64,000 nt of DNA from Palsa-504 sp963806335 (GCA_963806335.1 CAWDXO010000009.1:1-64000), one strand, 5' to 3'; positions 26,425 through 35,875 are shown, numbered from the stretch's first letter. Notes: generated by a model from the letters alone, not told the origin. A program made the numbers and translations.

Positions 26425-27030
26425 GGCTCATTCCTAGCAGCTCTGGCCGACGATCGGGGCTGCTTCTGCTGACGGCCACCTGCGTCGCTAAGGAGCGCAG
26501 TGACGTGCGGTCAACTGGGTACGGTACACGAGCTGCTGTGCAGTCGACCGCAGCTCGCTGGGTTATGAGCCATACGACGCCCGTCTCCTACGTCTCCGAC
26601 ATTCGGGCGCGTCTCGCTGACCAGGCAAAGGCGTCGGTGGGCGTGGCCCGTGTCTCGTATCGTCTCCCAACGTCCCGACAGGTTTCGTTAGCAAATCCGT
26701 TAGCCATCGCGCGTACTGACCTGGCCGTTCAGCACCTCGCTCCGGGGGGTAGGCAGGTTAGGCCGCCGACCCTCTAATCCGTAGGAGTAGGCACATCGTG
26801 CCGGACTGTCCGAGTCCGGTCGTGCGCTGAGCCAATCAGGCACCTAGTGAGCACGCCCGGCTCCCCAGGCCCTGGCGCCCCTCGCATGCTCCCGTGCTGC
26901 GCATCGGAGCGCGTACACCTGTCCAGCTATCAAGACTTACCCTTATGGTGGCTTCAACGCGTCCTTACGCTGTGCGGTCGGGCTGGGCCAAGGGGGTCAG
27001 CGGTGGCAGTTGGACGCCTACCGATTTCGC
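26425..27030. other. Gene-free spacer with one dispersed repeat
   Basis: No supported gene. At 26772-26790 it holds CTCTAATCCGTAGGAGTAG, the inverted form of the CTACGGATTAG repeat found at 36386, 37380 and 38196. Similarity to the 38170-38207 copy extends over about 40 bp (GCACATCGT on the outer side). Confidence 0.5.
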
Positions 27031-27041
27031 AGACACATATA

Positions 27042-27974
27042 TTATGCCACTAGCGCCATTGTCATGTCAATTCCGAACTCAAACTCGGATGGTGACAGAT
27101 ACCCTAGTGCCTTCTGTATCCGCTTACGATTGTAGTACACCTCGATATACTCGAAGGCTGCCTGCCTCACATGCGCGAGGTCCTTCCACGCGTGCAGGTG
27201 GATGAGCTCCTTCTTGAACGTCGCATTCCATGCTTCCGCAGCAGCGTTATCGAAACAGATACCGGTCTTCCCGACCGACGGTATAATACCATTGGAAAGG
27301 CAGGCATCCCGGAACGCCCGGCCCGTGTACTGGCTTCCGCGGTCCGAGTGGAAAACGACATCGCCGATACCGGGATCCCGGTTCCGCACCGCCATGGCGA
27401 GCGCGTCGATGACCATTTCCTCCCGCATATTATCAGCGACGGACCAGCCCACCATCTTCCGTGAATACCCGTCGATTACCGTGGCCAGATACGCCCATCC
27501 GCTCATCGTGAAGATGTAAGTTATGTCGCCGTACCACAACTGGTCCTTACCCGCCGGCACGAAGTCGCGGCCGACTAGGTCGACCAGGCCGCCCGCGTTG
27601 GCCGGATCCTGCAGCGTGGTGGCCTTGTACGGCCGCGGGTGCACGCAGGCCAGGCCAGCCGCCCGGGCTAGGCGGCGGACCCGCTTCGGGCTGACCCGGT
27701 ACCCGTTCCGGGCCAGATCCGCGTGAATCCGGTCAATACCGTACCGGCCCTTATGCGCATCATGAATCGCGACGATAAGCGTGGTCAGCGTCACGTCTTC
27801 TTTCTGCCGCGCCGACGGCGCGCGCTTCTTCCATGCATAATACCCCTGCCGTGATACCTCCAGCACCTTGCACATGAATATAACCGGGAATCTTTCCTCG
27901 CGTGGCCTGCGCTCGTTCACCTGGTCCATCTCAGCGATGAACGCGAACTTTACTGATTCTCCTTCGCAAACCAC
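27042..27974 (-). CDS. IS3 transposase OrfB (integrase core)
   Basis: The 310-residue protein has the retroviral-integrase DDE core: LWYGDITYIFTMSGWAYLAT (first D), DVVFHSDRGSQYTG (second D) and DNAAAEAWNATFKKELI (E). It ends in the standard YNRKRIQKALGYLSP motif. The 5' end overlaps orfA by 25 bp in another frame, the arrangement used for -1 frameshifted OrfAB synthesis. Confidence 0.95.
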   Translation of the reverse strand: MVCEGESVKFAFIAEMDQVNERRPREERFPVIFMCKVLEVSRQGYYAWKKRAPSARQKEDVTLTTLIVAIHDAHKGRYGIDRIHADLARNGYRVSPKRVRRLARAAGLACVHPRPYKATTLQDPANAGGLVDLVGRDFVPAGKDQLWYGDITYIFTMSGWAYLATVIDGYSRKMVGWSVADNMREEMVIDALAMAVRNRDPGIGDVVFHSDRGSQYTGRAFRDACLSNGIIPSVGKTGICFDNAAAEAWNATFKKELIHLHAWKDLAHVRQAAFEYIEVYYNRKRIQKALGYLSPSEFEFGIDMTMALVA

Positions 27975-28273
27975 GCCGCTGCTTTTTTTAGGAAGTCCCG
28001 CTCCATCCGCAGCTGCCGGTTCTCGTCACGGAGTTCCCGCAGCTCGGCCCGCTCATCAGTATCGAGCGGCTTTTCTTTCAGCTTTCCCGACTTCTTCGCC
28101 GTGTTCACCCAGTTAGCCAGCGTTCCCTCATTGATACCCAGATTCCGGGCAATTTCCGCTATCGGACGGCCGGAGCTTATCACCAGCTCCACGGCCTCGT
28201 CCTTATACTCCTGGGTGTACTTCTTGCGAGCCTGTCCCACTTCCGGTTCTCTCCTCGTAGACCATCGTGCCAC
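27950..28273 (-). CDS. IS3 transposase OrfA (DNA-binding)
   Basis: The 107-residue protein has the helix-turn-helix YTQEYKDEAVELVISSGRPI, then NLGINEGTLANWV. A leucine-zipper segment (LRDENRQLRMERDFLKKAAA) follows. The overlap with orfB lies after the run GGACTTCCTAAAAAAAG, a typical slippery A-run. Confidence 0.95.
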   Translation of the reverse strand: MARWSTRREPEVGQARKKYTQEYKDEAVELVISSGRPIAEIARNLGINEGTLANWVNTAKKSGKLKEKPLDTDERAELRELRDENRQLRMERDFLKKAAAWFAKENQ

Positions 28274-28308
28274 TTCGGATGGTGTCTACGAAACCGGTGG
28301 GGGTCCAA

Positions 28309-31300
28309 GTGAACGGTCTCGGCCTCGCGCCTTACAGCGGCCACACTGGCACGGCGTGGTCAGTGGCCTACGCCCCTGACGGCGTCACCTTGGCCACCTG
28401 CGGTACCGACCGCATCGTCCGAATTTGGGATCCTCGCACCGGCCAGCAGCAGCGCCAGCTGACCGGGCACACCGGCACGATGTTCTCGGTGGCCTATGCC
28501 CCCGACGGCGCCACCCTGGCCACCGGCTCGGATAACGGCACCGTCTGGGACGCCTCCACCGGCCACCAGCAGCACGAGCTGACGGGCCACACCGGCTCGG
28601 TGCTCTCGGTGGCCTACGCCCCCGACGGCGCCACCCTGGCCACCGGCGGGGATGACGGCACCGTTCGGATCTGGGATTCTCGCACTGGCCACCAGCAGCA
28701 CGAGCTGACCGGCCACACCGGCCGGGTGCTCTCGGTGGCCTACGCCCCCGACGGCGCCACCCTGGCCACCGGCGGGGATGACGGCACCGTTCGGATCTGG
28801 GACGCCTCCACCGGCCACCAGCAGCACGAGCTGACCGGCCACACCGGCTCGGTGCTCTCGGTGGCCTACGCCCCCGACGGCGCCACCCTGGCCACCAGCG
28901 GGGATGACGGCACCCTCCGGATCTGGGATTCTCGCACTGGCCACCAGCAGCACGAGCTGACCGGCCACACCGGCCGGGTGCTCTCGGTGGCCTACGCCCC
29001 CGACGGCGCCACCCTGGCTACCGGCGGGGATAACGGCACCGTTCGGATCTGGGACGCCTCCACCGGCCACCAGCAGCACGAGCTGACCGGCCACACCGGC
29101 CGGGTGCTCTCGGTGGCCTACGCCCCCGACGGCGCCACCCTGGCTACCGGCGGGGATAACGGCACCGTTCGGATCTGGGACGCCTCCACCGGCCACCAGC
29201 AGCACGAGCTGACCGGCCACACCGGCCGGGTGTTCTCCGTGGCCTACGCCCCCGACGGCACCACCCTGGCTACCGGCGGGGATGACAGCACCGTCCGGAT
29301 CTGGGATTCTCGCACTGGCCACCAGCAGCACGAGCTGACCGGCCACACCGGCCGGGTGTTCTCCGTGGCCTACGCCCCCGACGGCACCACCCTGGCCACC
29401 AGCGGGGATGACGGCACCGTCCGGATCTGGGACGCCTCCACCGGCCACCAGCAGCACGAGCTGACCGGCCACACCGGTACGGTGCTCTCGGTGGCCTACG
29501 CCCCCGACGGCGCCACCCTGGCCACCAGCGGGGATGACGGCACCGTCCGGATCTGGGACGCCTCCACCGGCCACCAGCAGCGCCAGCTGACCGGCCACAC
29601 CCGCACGGTGTGCTCGGTGGCCTACGCCCCCGACGGCGCCACTCTGGCCAGCGCGAGCCGCGACAGTACCATCAGGATCTGGGACGCCTCCACCGGCCAC
29701 CAGCAGCATGAGCTGACCGGCCACACCGGCTCGGTGTTCTCGGTGGCCTACGCCCCCGACGGCACCACCCTGGCCACCGGCGGCACCGGCGGCAGCGTCC
29801 GGATCTGGGATGCCTCCACCGGTCACCAGCAGCGCCAGCTCACCGGCCACACCAACCACGTATATTGGCTGGCCTACGCCCCCGATGGGATCACCGTGGC
29901 TACTGCGAGCCATGACACGACGATCCGGATCTGGGACGCCTCCACCGGTCACCAGCAGCGCCAGCTGACCGGCCACACCGCCGAAGCACGGTCGATCGCT
30001 TACGCCCCCGATGGCGCCACCTTGGCCAGCGGCGGCTACGACGGCACCATCCGGATCTGGAATCCGCGTAACGGAGCGCAAATCGATGGTACTGGATTCG
30101 GCGCGCCGCGCACAATTGGCCGACCCTTGGCCGGAGTCCGCAGCGACGCCCCGAGCGCGGACGACCTAATTGGAGCCACTTCCGATGTAGAGACACTGAG
30201 TGAGCTGATAGCCGCTGCCGAGACGTCTCCACCGCTTGCAATCGCACTCATCGGCGATTGGGGAGCCGGCAAATCCAGTGTAATGCTACAGATTCAGCGT
30301 CGAATCGACCTTCTTGCAGAGATGTCACGTAACAACCCTGGGCTCAGCGTATTCGCAGCGAACGTGCGGCAGGTGCGATTCAACGCCTGGGATTACAGCG
30401 ACGACCAGCTCTGGTCTGGGCTAGTCGATAACCTATTCCGCACTCTGGCCGCCGATTCCGACAGCTCATCAGGCTTGCCGGATTCGTCTACCGTTCTGGC
30501 TGAACGTGCCATGCTTCGGAGGAAACTTGCCGAGCGGGAGGCTGAGGGTCGGCGGCTTAGCGAAGGGCTGCGTGCGGCAGATCGCGTCCGTCGGCCGCGG
30601 GGGTTCCTAGCATGGCTAGGCTCTCCCACTTACGCCTGGCGGGTCAGCGCGGGCGCTGCCCGTGAACTTGCCTACGACATTCGTTCAGCTCCATGGGTCT
30701 TGCTGAGCTGGGCGGTGCTTGGAGTTGCCGCGTATGCAGTCTGGTCGCTTTGGGGTCCACGGATCGGGGCCATCGCCGCCTGGTCCGCAGCGGCATTGGT
30801 TATTGTGCAGCAGCTTGAGCACTGGCGCGGGGCGGGGATGGGCATCATCGACCGACTGCGCCGTCGCCTTGATGAGCGGCGACACGCTGTAAATCAGGAG
30901 ATGGCTGACTTGAGAGAACGGCTAGCTCTTGTGGATGCCAGTGCCAGACTGTCGGCCTTCTTGAGCGAGCGGGCAGCACCCGATGCTTATGAGGAATACA
31001 GGGGCCTGCTTGGCCAGGTACGCAACGACCTTGCAAGGCTTTCCGACGACCTGACGGACGCGCGCCGCGAATGGATCGCCAGTGGAGCGACTACACCTCC
31101 TCCGCTGGAACGGATCGTGCTCTACATCGATGACCTTGACCGATGTCCACCACGGCGGGTCGTGGCCGTCCTTGAGGCAGTTCACCTCATGCTTGCACTC
31201 GAGTTGTTCGTAGTAGTAGTTGCCGTTGACGCCCGCTGGCTTATCCGGTCATTGGAGTATCACTATCGCGAATTGTTCGGCTCTGGCAATGCGTCTGCGT

Positions 31301-32205
31301 TCACCGCGTCTGCCGGTTCGCCGGAGCTAGACGATGATGCAGGACCAGCAAGCCCTGTCGACTATCTAGACAAGATCTTCCAGATCCCGTACGTGCTTGC
31401 TAAGCCTCCCGACGCCGCCATGGCCTCCTACCTGCGTTCGCTGCTGCCATCACGCGCAGCGACTATTCCGATCCGGCAGTCCCGGCCGACGGTCTTTACA
31501 CTGGAATCCGGATCTGGCGGCGCCGCAGCCGACCACGCAACAGGCGAGCCAGCTACAAGCGACACCGACGATGTCCTCAGCCTCGACGATGAACCCGCGC
31601 TTGAGCCGCCGTCCCCGCACGACGCTAGTCTCCAGGGAGCAGGGGAACGTGACAGTGACGACTGGAATAAGCACCAATTCATAAGGCCGACCAATGAGCC
31701 AGTTACCGTCATCCCCGATCTACGGCCTCTGGGCCTTCAACTAGGTCAGCCAGAGGTTGACTTTATGGCGCGCCTCGGCCCGCTGCTTCCCACTCCTCGG
31801 GCCGCCAAGAGGCTCGTCAACCTCTACCGCCTAGTCCGTATTGGCATTCCAGACCGCGACCTGGCCGCCTTCACTGGATCGGAAGCTGGAGGCCCCTACC
31901 AGATTGTCCAGGTCCTTCTCGCCATGCTGGTCGGCAGCCCTGTAGCAGCCCAGCGGATCTTCCGTGAACTCATGGCCCCAAATGCGGACACCGACATCCT
32001 CGCAGTCTTGGCCAAAGCGGCTGCTGCCGACTTCACCGAAGCACACTACTGCGCCCGCGTAAGCGCGGAACTGGCTAGCATTGCCAGCGACACCCCGATG
32101 CCGACCGCTGCTGGCGAATACCAGCTCTGGTGTACAACGCTATCGCGCTACAGTTTCCACACCCGGACGATTATAGCAGCGCCACCATCCATCAGACCTA
32201 CTTAG
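28309..32205 (+). CDS. Fourteen-repeat WD40 protein fused to a KAP-family P-loop NTPase
   Basis: About 1298 residues. Fourteen WD40 repeats of 42 residues (GHTG..LSVAYAPDGATLAT..DDGTVRIWD) fill residues ~10-600, enough for two seven-bladed propellers. The second repeat lacks three residues. The KAP NTPase follows: Walker A GDWGAGKSS at ~649, a membrane-hairpin insert at ~795-834 and Walker B IVLYIDDLDRCPP at ~936. TM insertion between the Walker motifs is the KAP hallmark. The F-plasmid phage-exclusion protein PifA belongs to this NTPase class, so a defence role is plausible but unproven. I chose the GTG at 28309 because GGTGGGGG precedes it; an IS3 ends 21 bp upstream, so the native start may be lost. 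Confidence 0.88.
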   Translation: MNGLGLAPYSGHTGTAWSVAYAPDGVTLATCGTDRIVRIWDPRTGQQQRQLTGHTGTMFSVAYAPDGATLATGSDNGTVWDASTGHQQHELTGHTGSVLSVAYAPDGATLATGGDDGTVRIWDSRTGHQQHELTGHTGRVLSVAYAPDGATLATGGDDGTVRIWDASTGHQQHELTGHTGSVLSVAYAPDGATLATSGDDGTLRIWDSRTGHQQHELTGHTGRVLSVAYAPDGATLATGGDNGTVRIWDASTGHQQHELTGHTGRVLSVAYAPDGATLATGGDNGTVRIWDASTGHQQHELTGHTGRVFSVAYAPDGTTLATGGDDSTVRIWDSRTGHQQHELTGHTGRVFSVAYAPDGTTLATSGDDGTVRIWDASTGHQQHELTGHTGTVLSVAYAPDGATLATSGDDGTVRIWDASTGHQQRQLTGHTRTVCSVAYAPDGATLASASRDSTIRIWDASTGHQQHELTGHTGSVFSVAYAPDGTTLATGGTGGSVRIWDASTGHQQRQLTGHTNHVYWLAYAPDGITVATASHDTTIRIWDASTGHQQRQLTGHTAEARSIAYAPDGATLASGGYDGTIRIWNPRNGAQIDGTGFGAPRTIGRPLAGVRSDAPSADDLIGATSDVETLSELIAAAETSPPLAIALIGDWGAGKSSVMLQIQRRIDLLAEMSRNNPGLSVFAANVRQVRFNAWDYSDDQLWSGLVDNLFRTLAADSDSSSGLPDSSTVLAERAMLRRKLAEREAEGRRLSEGLRAADRVRRPRGFLAWLGSPTYAWRVSAGAARELAYDIRSAPWVLLSWAVLGVAAYAVWSLWGPRIGAIAAWSAAALVIVQQLEHWRGAGMGIIDRLRRRLDERRHAVNQEMADLRERLALVDASARLSAFLSERAAPDAYEEYRGLLGQVRNDLARLSDDLTDARREWIASGATTPPPLERIVLYIDDLDRCPPRRVVAVLEAVHLMLALELFVVVVAVDARWLIRSLEYHYRELFGSGNASAFTASAGSPELDDDAGPASPVDYLDKIFQIPYVLAKPPDAAMASYLRSLLPSRAATIPIRQSRPTVFTLESGSGGAAADHATGEPATSDTDDVLSLDDEPALEPPSPHDASLQGAGERDSDDWNKHQFIRPTNEPVTVIPDLRPLGLQLGQPEVDFMARLGPLLPTPRAAKRLVNLYRLVRIGIPDRDLAAFTGSEAGGPYQIVQVLLAMLVGSPVAAQRIFRELMAPNADTDILAVLAKAAAADFTEAHYCARVSAELASIASDTPMPTAAGEYQLWCTTLSRYSFHTRTIIAAPPSIRPT
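28330..30085. repeat. 126-bp tandem repeats encoding WD40 blades
   Basis: Units 3-10 are almost identical at DNA level (CTGACCGGCCACACCGG, GTGGCCTACGCCCCCGACGG in each), while units 1, 2 and 11-14 diverge. Such identity shows recent unequal exchange or gene conversion. Confidence 0.9.
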
Positions 32206-32333
32206 ACGCATCCATGCACAACCACCGCGCGATTCGCGCTCGATTCAATACGGTCAAATTCGGCAACGCATCGCAGGTACAGGGGCTCGCTGGCGCGCTG
32301 GCGTACCCGGCCGAATCGAACTATGGATCATCT

Positions 32334-32447
32334 CTTTACCATCTAGGGCAAAGCAGTCTATAGGGGTCATTGGCGCAGGTCAGAGGACTTTAGCGGTCAT
32401 ATGAGGTCGGTGCCGTGCGCTGCGGTTGCTGCACTTTGCTGCTGCAC
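32334..32447. repeat. Junction repeat copy
   Basis: ACCATCTAGGGCAAAGC, GGTCATTGGCGC, CGGTCATATGAGGTCGGTGC and TGCACTTTGCTGCTGCAC occur in the same order as at 20801-20911. The block lies downstream of the WD40/KAP gene. Confidence 0.65.
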
Positions 32448-32509
32448 TCCCCTGCCGTCATTGAACCGTCAACGGTGAGCGGTGAGCGGTGAGCGGGATG
32501 GCCCTGCTT

Positions 32510-32525
32510 TGACATTTAAACGTCA
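32510..32525. promoter_or_regulatory. Island palindrome copy upstream of a small gene
   Basis: TGACATTTAAACGTCA has three mismatches to the reference and keeps both half-sites. Its end is 37 bp before the GTG of the next gene. Confidence 0.55.
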
Positions 32526-32562
32526 AGCCATTCTAAGGCGATAAGATTCACGCTTGCGGTAA

Positions 32563-32793
32563 GTGCATCTTAACCAGCTCGACCGAGCGGCCGAGAGGTT
32601 TCTCGAGGAAGCTAAGTCCGGCGATGACTCCAGCTCGAGGGCAGTCTGGTTCCTAGAGTTGGCGAAGCTGCACGTGGCCTTGGCCCAGGTCGCTGCTACC
32701 GCTCTGAACTCTGATGGCCGGGAATGGATGGAAGTCGCTGGCCGCAAGTTCAGCGGCACGAGCCACGCCTCGTGCGTGCGGGGCAGGACTTGA
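32563..32793 (+). CDS. Small helical protein of unknown function
   Basis: The 76-residue protein starts at a GTG with a weak ribosome-binding site. It reads as two amphipathic helices: LDRAAERFLEEAKSGDDSSS, then VWFLELAKLHVALAQVAATA. Helical small proteins of this style are common in actinobacterial mobile elements. The island palindrome lies 37 bp upstream, which supports it being a real element gene. No function is assignable. Confidence 0.5.
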   Translation: MHLNQLDRAAERFLEEAKSGDDSSSRAVWFLELAKLHVALAQVAATALNSDGREWMEVAGRKFSGTSHASCVRGRT

Positions 32794-33321
32794 GAGCCCA
32801 GGACTAGGCTCCCAATAGGTACAAGCGGAACTGGTGCGGCACCGGAAATACTACGGTCTTCTGTCGCAGGCATCGGGCCGCACTGTTCCCAGGCCAATGC
32901 CATCCAGTATTGCGTCGGTAGGAATCCGAGATGATCTTGCCGGTGGCACTTCCAAGGCGGCGGACAAGTTGGTGGTGCCGTGCCGCTTGTAGTCTTGCGT
33001 GCGCCGCTCAGCCCCGCCCGGCCGCAGCGGAAGCACCGGGGCGGCTTAGAGAGGGCCGGGTTTGAGCTAGACGAATCCCCTTACCGGCTGATTGAAATAC
33101 CCCTCGTCGCGATCGCCGACACCGCTTGCCGCTGGTGGCCAGGGCGGCCGCCTCCCCGCGCCTGCTTATGGTCGCAGGCGCGTAGACTGGTGAAACATTC
33201 ATCAGGGTGGCCCTGAGCGGGAGAAACTGCCTGGACCGCGGGGCCGAGGCGGGGACGGTTGGTAGGTCAGTCGAGGAGGTCAGGGAGCCAATCCGGGAAG
33301 GACAGTTATTGGAGCGCAACC
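32794..33321. other. Gene-free spacer
   Basis: About 530 bp without a supported gene. I see no attachment remnant or palindrome here. The last 15 bp hold the ribosome-binding site GGAG of the next gene. Confidence 0.4.
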
Positions 33322-34947
33322 ATGGTTCCGTCAACGAAACTGGGCTCGTCGGCGCGGTCACGGCTCGGCAGCGGACTTCAGCATGTGCGTTCACGCGTTA
33401 CACGAGAGTGGCGCCGGGGCACGCTTCTCGCGGGAGGGCTCACCGCGCTGACAATAATTCTCATCTGGTTCTGGCCCGAACTCCCGGTGCATGCCGTGGA
33501 CCCGAGTTCGTCTCAAACCCTCGACATGCTCTCAGGTCAAGCGCAATCACTTGCGGCTGTATTCGCCCTTGTGTTGACTGTTTCACTGATCGTTGCTCAA
33601 CTCGCATCAAGACATTCACCTCGCGTGTTGAGTGATTATTTTGATCAGCTGACGATTTTTTACTTGGTCGGTTTTATCTTTGCCGTTCTGGTGCCACTGT
33701 GGGCTTTGAACCAGCCGAACCCAATCCTCATTCGGTTGACCGCCACGTGCACAGCAGCCACCCTATACTGGCTTATTCCGTACTTCTTGAGATTTCGGGA
33801 TCGGGTCGATCCTGAGCATGAGCTCGCCCGTCTGGCAGATCGGATAATCAGTCTTCTGAACAAGCCTCTGCCTCCCCGGGGAAGCCCTGTACGCGACAAA
33901 ATGCTTGAGACGGCAATTTCGACTCAAGCAAAAATCGCCGATTATCTCGCTAGTTCATTCGGCTTTAAAGAGTATGCAACCTTCGAAGTATGCGTTGATG
34001 AGATGGCGCGGATAGTCATGCACACTTTCACGGCACATGATTCTGCCGAGGATAACAGGGGCTGTCCTCTTTGCAAAGCCGTCCGCTATCAAATACTGAA
34101 CCAGTTGCGCGATACAGCGCTCCGCACCATCGACGACCCTTGGACGCCGAATGTCATAGTAGCCGCAATTAATTCTGTACATAGTAAGACTGAAGCCGAG
34201 CGCCTCAAAAACAAGGGGGAGGACCTGCTTGAGGCTCTAGCGGCGATCGGAATGTTCGCCGTGGAGCGGCGGCTCGACGTTATAGCAAAAGACGTTGCTT
34301 TGGGGATGGGGGCTCTTGGCAGGTACACGAAGACGCAAAGTTCACGCGAAGAGTGGCCGGTGGTTCCCAGCGCAGCGGTCGGTCACCTTGGTGAGCTGGG
34401 AAAGTCGAGTACTATCCGTCACCTTGAGTCAACTCCGCGGCAAGTTGTTACACAAATTGAGTCTCTTGGAAAAGATTCCGTGCCAAGGGAAGCCGTAACC
34501 CAGCTTTACATAATCGGTAAGGCCGCCATTGAAGAACGTATGCAATACATTGTCCGTGCCGCGGCAACCAGCATAGAAGGCATTGTGCGGTCTAATGGCC
34601 GGGACGCCGCCGCCATTGAGGGCGTGCGCTTTCTGGCTAAACTAGGTCAAGTTGCAATTCTTGAGGAGCGACCCGACGATGCAGGCGTGGCTGTGCTCTG
34701 TCTGCTAGATATAGGCACAAAAGTTTCGTGGGCTTCCGATTACATTAGACAGGAAGTTGTTAAGGGACTCGTCGTAATCCGCGATCAGGCAGCGGGTAGC
34801 AAGCAGTCGATGACTACGGTAGGAGCTCGCGCGATACCAGAATTTCTAGATAAGGCTCACCGTGGAGTGCAAGGAGTGGACCTCAGGCTGGTAGACAGTT
34901 TCGCAGAAGCAGCCCGTGCTGTCATTCCTGTGCGCAACCCTCATTAG
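33322..34947 (+). CDS. Multi-pass membrane protein with large cytoplasmic region (DUF2254-like)
   Basis: About 541 residues from the ATG at 33322, with GGAG seven bases upstream. N-terminal helices lie at LLAGGLTALTIILIWFWPEL, SLAAVFALVLTVSLIVAQL, IFYLVGFIFAVLVPLWAL and LTATCTAATLYWLIPYF. The linker AQLASRHSPRVLSDYF resembles the DUF2254 membrane family (SPR..L..F). The rest is helical and HEAT-like. CPLCKA is an isolated CxxC. The gene is less GC-rich than the chromosome flank. A sensor or effector role in the cargo is possible but not shown. Confidence 0.7.
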   Translation: MVPSTKLGSSARSRLGSGLQHVRSRVTREWRRGTLLAGGLTALTIILIWFWPELPVHAVDPSSSQTLDMLSGQAQSLAAVFALVLTVSLIVAQLASRHSPRVLSDYFDQLTIFYLVGFIFAVLVPLWALNQPNPILIRLTATCTAATLYWLIPYFLRFRDRVDPEHELARLADRIISLLNKPLPPRGSPVRDKMLETAISTQAKIADYLASSFGFKEYATFEVCVDEMARIVMHTFTAHDSAEDNRGCPLCKAVRYQILNQLRDTALRTIDDPWTPNVIVAAINSVHSKTEAERLKNKGEDLLEALAAIGMFAVERRLDVIAKDVALGMGALGRYTKTQSSREEWPVVPSAAVGHLGELGKSSTIRHLESTPRQVVTQIESLGKDSVPREAVTQLYIIGKAAIEERMQYIVRAAATSIEGIVRSNGRDAAAIEGVRFLAKLGQVAILEERPDDAGVAVLCLLDIGTKVSWASDYIRQEVVKGLVVIRDQAAGSKQSMTTVGARAIPEFLDKAHRGVQGVDLRLVDSFAEAARAVIPVRNPH

Positions 34948-34966
34948 CCTAGCGTGGTGCTTACGT

Positions 34967-34982
34967 TGACGCTTAAGTGCCA
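34967..34982. repeat. Island palindrome copy
   Basis: TGACGCTTAAGTGCCA has an intact left half and a degraded right half. It lies 20 bp after the preceding stop codon. Confidence 0.5.
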
Positions 34983-35025
34983 GCGCGGCAGTGGGCAGCG
35001 GGCGGGGCAGCTTCGTGCAAACAGA

Positions 35026-35145
35026 GCGGCGGATTTGATAAGGGGCGGCGGCTCGTACGCTGTACTCGCGATCGGGCTGGCTTCTGGCCTGCCCGCATAA
35101 GCCCGATGGGAGGCGCCGCGAGGGTTCCCTTGTCAAATCCGCCGC
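35026..35145. repeat. Long-spaced 19-bp inverted repeat
   Basis: GCGGCGGATTTGATAAGGG (35026-35044) faces CCCTTGTCAAATCCGCCGC (35127-35145), matching at 18 of 19 positions with an 82-bp spacer. No open frame lies between. It could be a miniature transposable unit or the base of a structured RNA. It is the main content of the 480-bp gap after the preceding gene. Confidence 0.6.
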
Positions 35146-35428
35146 GGCTCCGGTCTCCTACGTCGGTTGTCGGCCTGCCTTGATCTCAGGCTTTTCGCGC
35201 CAGCCGACCGGCACCAGGCGCCGCCGTAGCGGGAGCGCCAGCGGGAGCGTAGGCGTGCGCGCCGTGTCGGCGGCGCGAGCGGCCCGGCGGGCCGCCTTGA
35301 AAACGTACAGAAAGTTCTCACACGAGGGCTAGGCGGAGGGATGGCGGGACCCGGTTCCGACCCGATCGGCTTAAGGGCCTAGTGTGTGCTGTCTCGCTTG
35401 ATGGGACTCGGTCCTGCTTGATGAGGCT

Positions 35429-35875
35429 CTAAGCGCGGTCCTCAGTGATAGCCTTGCCAATCTCGGCGCGAGTGTTGGCGGGCTTCGACCCATGGCGTGT
35501 GTAGATTTGTACGTAGCACGAAGGAGTGGGGATCTGGCCCTCGCCAATAGGCGAGATTTCGTATCGGTAGCCGTCATACTCCCAGGAGGCCTGAACGCCG
35601 GGCCGGTAGATTTCCCGGCCGAGGTCTGCGCTGTGTCTGTCATCAAGGACATGCGGGTAACTCAGCTTGACCTCGGGCGCATCAGTGATGCCTACGCGCT
35701 CGAACCACTGAGCGGCCCAAGCCCGCATCATCTGTTCTTCGCGAGAAGGGGGTCCCGGCTTGTATTCAGCAGCTACCTCGTCACTGAAGCTCACAGCTGT
35801 TCCCCTTGGGATGTAGTAAGACAGGCGGTTGGCGTGAGCGCTGTTGCATGTCCGTTCGGACTTGTAGATTAGCAC
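35429..35875 (-). CDS. Unknown protein
   Basis: The 148-residue soluble protein contains EEQMMRAWAAQWFERVGI, then VKLSYPHVLDDRHSADLGRE, YEISPIGEGQIPTPSCYVQI and a basic C-terminus. It has no known motif, signal peptide or membrane helix. It is transcribed opposite to its neighbours and is separated by about 600 bp from the next gene. The start (ATG at 35875) is the first in the frame; ATG codons further in are possible. Confidence 0.5.
   Translation of the reverse strand: MLIYKSERTCNSAHANRLSYYIPRGTAVSFSDEVAAEYKPGPPSREEQMMRAWAAQWFERVGITDAPEVKLSYPHVLDDRHSADLGREIYRPGVQASWEYDGYRYEISPIGEGQIPTPSCYVQIYTRHGSKPANTRAEIGKAITEDRA

Larger units (their letters stand above)
27031..28287 (-). mobile_element. 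IS3-family insertion sequence
   Basis: The ~1257-bp element has terminal AGACACATATATTATGCCAC at the left matched, inverted, by AGACACCATCCGAAGTGGC at the right. It carries the usual overlapping orfA/orfB. A target duplication is not obvious. It lies directly upstream of the WD40/KAP gene and may have removed or replaced that gene's original 5' region. Confidence 0.88.

Noticed and set aside
26346..26777. 143-codon plus-strand frame opposite the Mrr start
   Set aside because: It overlaps the 5' end of a convincing Mrr gene and shows no motif or start signal.
28360..30081. 573-codon open frame on the minus strand opposite the WD40 repeats
   Set aside because: It is a mirror of the 126-bp repeats: GC-rich periodic DNA keeps the antisense frame open. 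The deduced GGQGGAVGGVGH repeats have no family resemblance or ribosome-binding site.
28330..30085. Possible CRISPR-like array
   Set aside because: The 126-bp periodic units are coding WD40 blades with no unique spacers; no cas genes are present. The 12- and 15-bp repeats at 15999 and 60653 are coding-type minisatellites, also without spacers.
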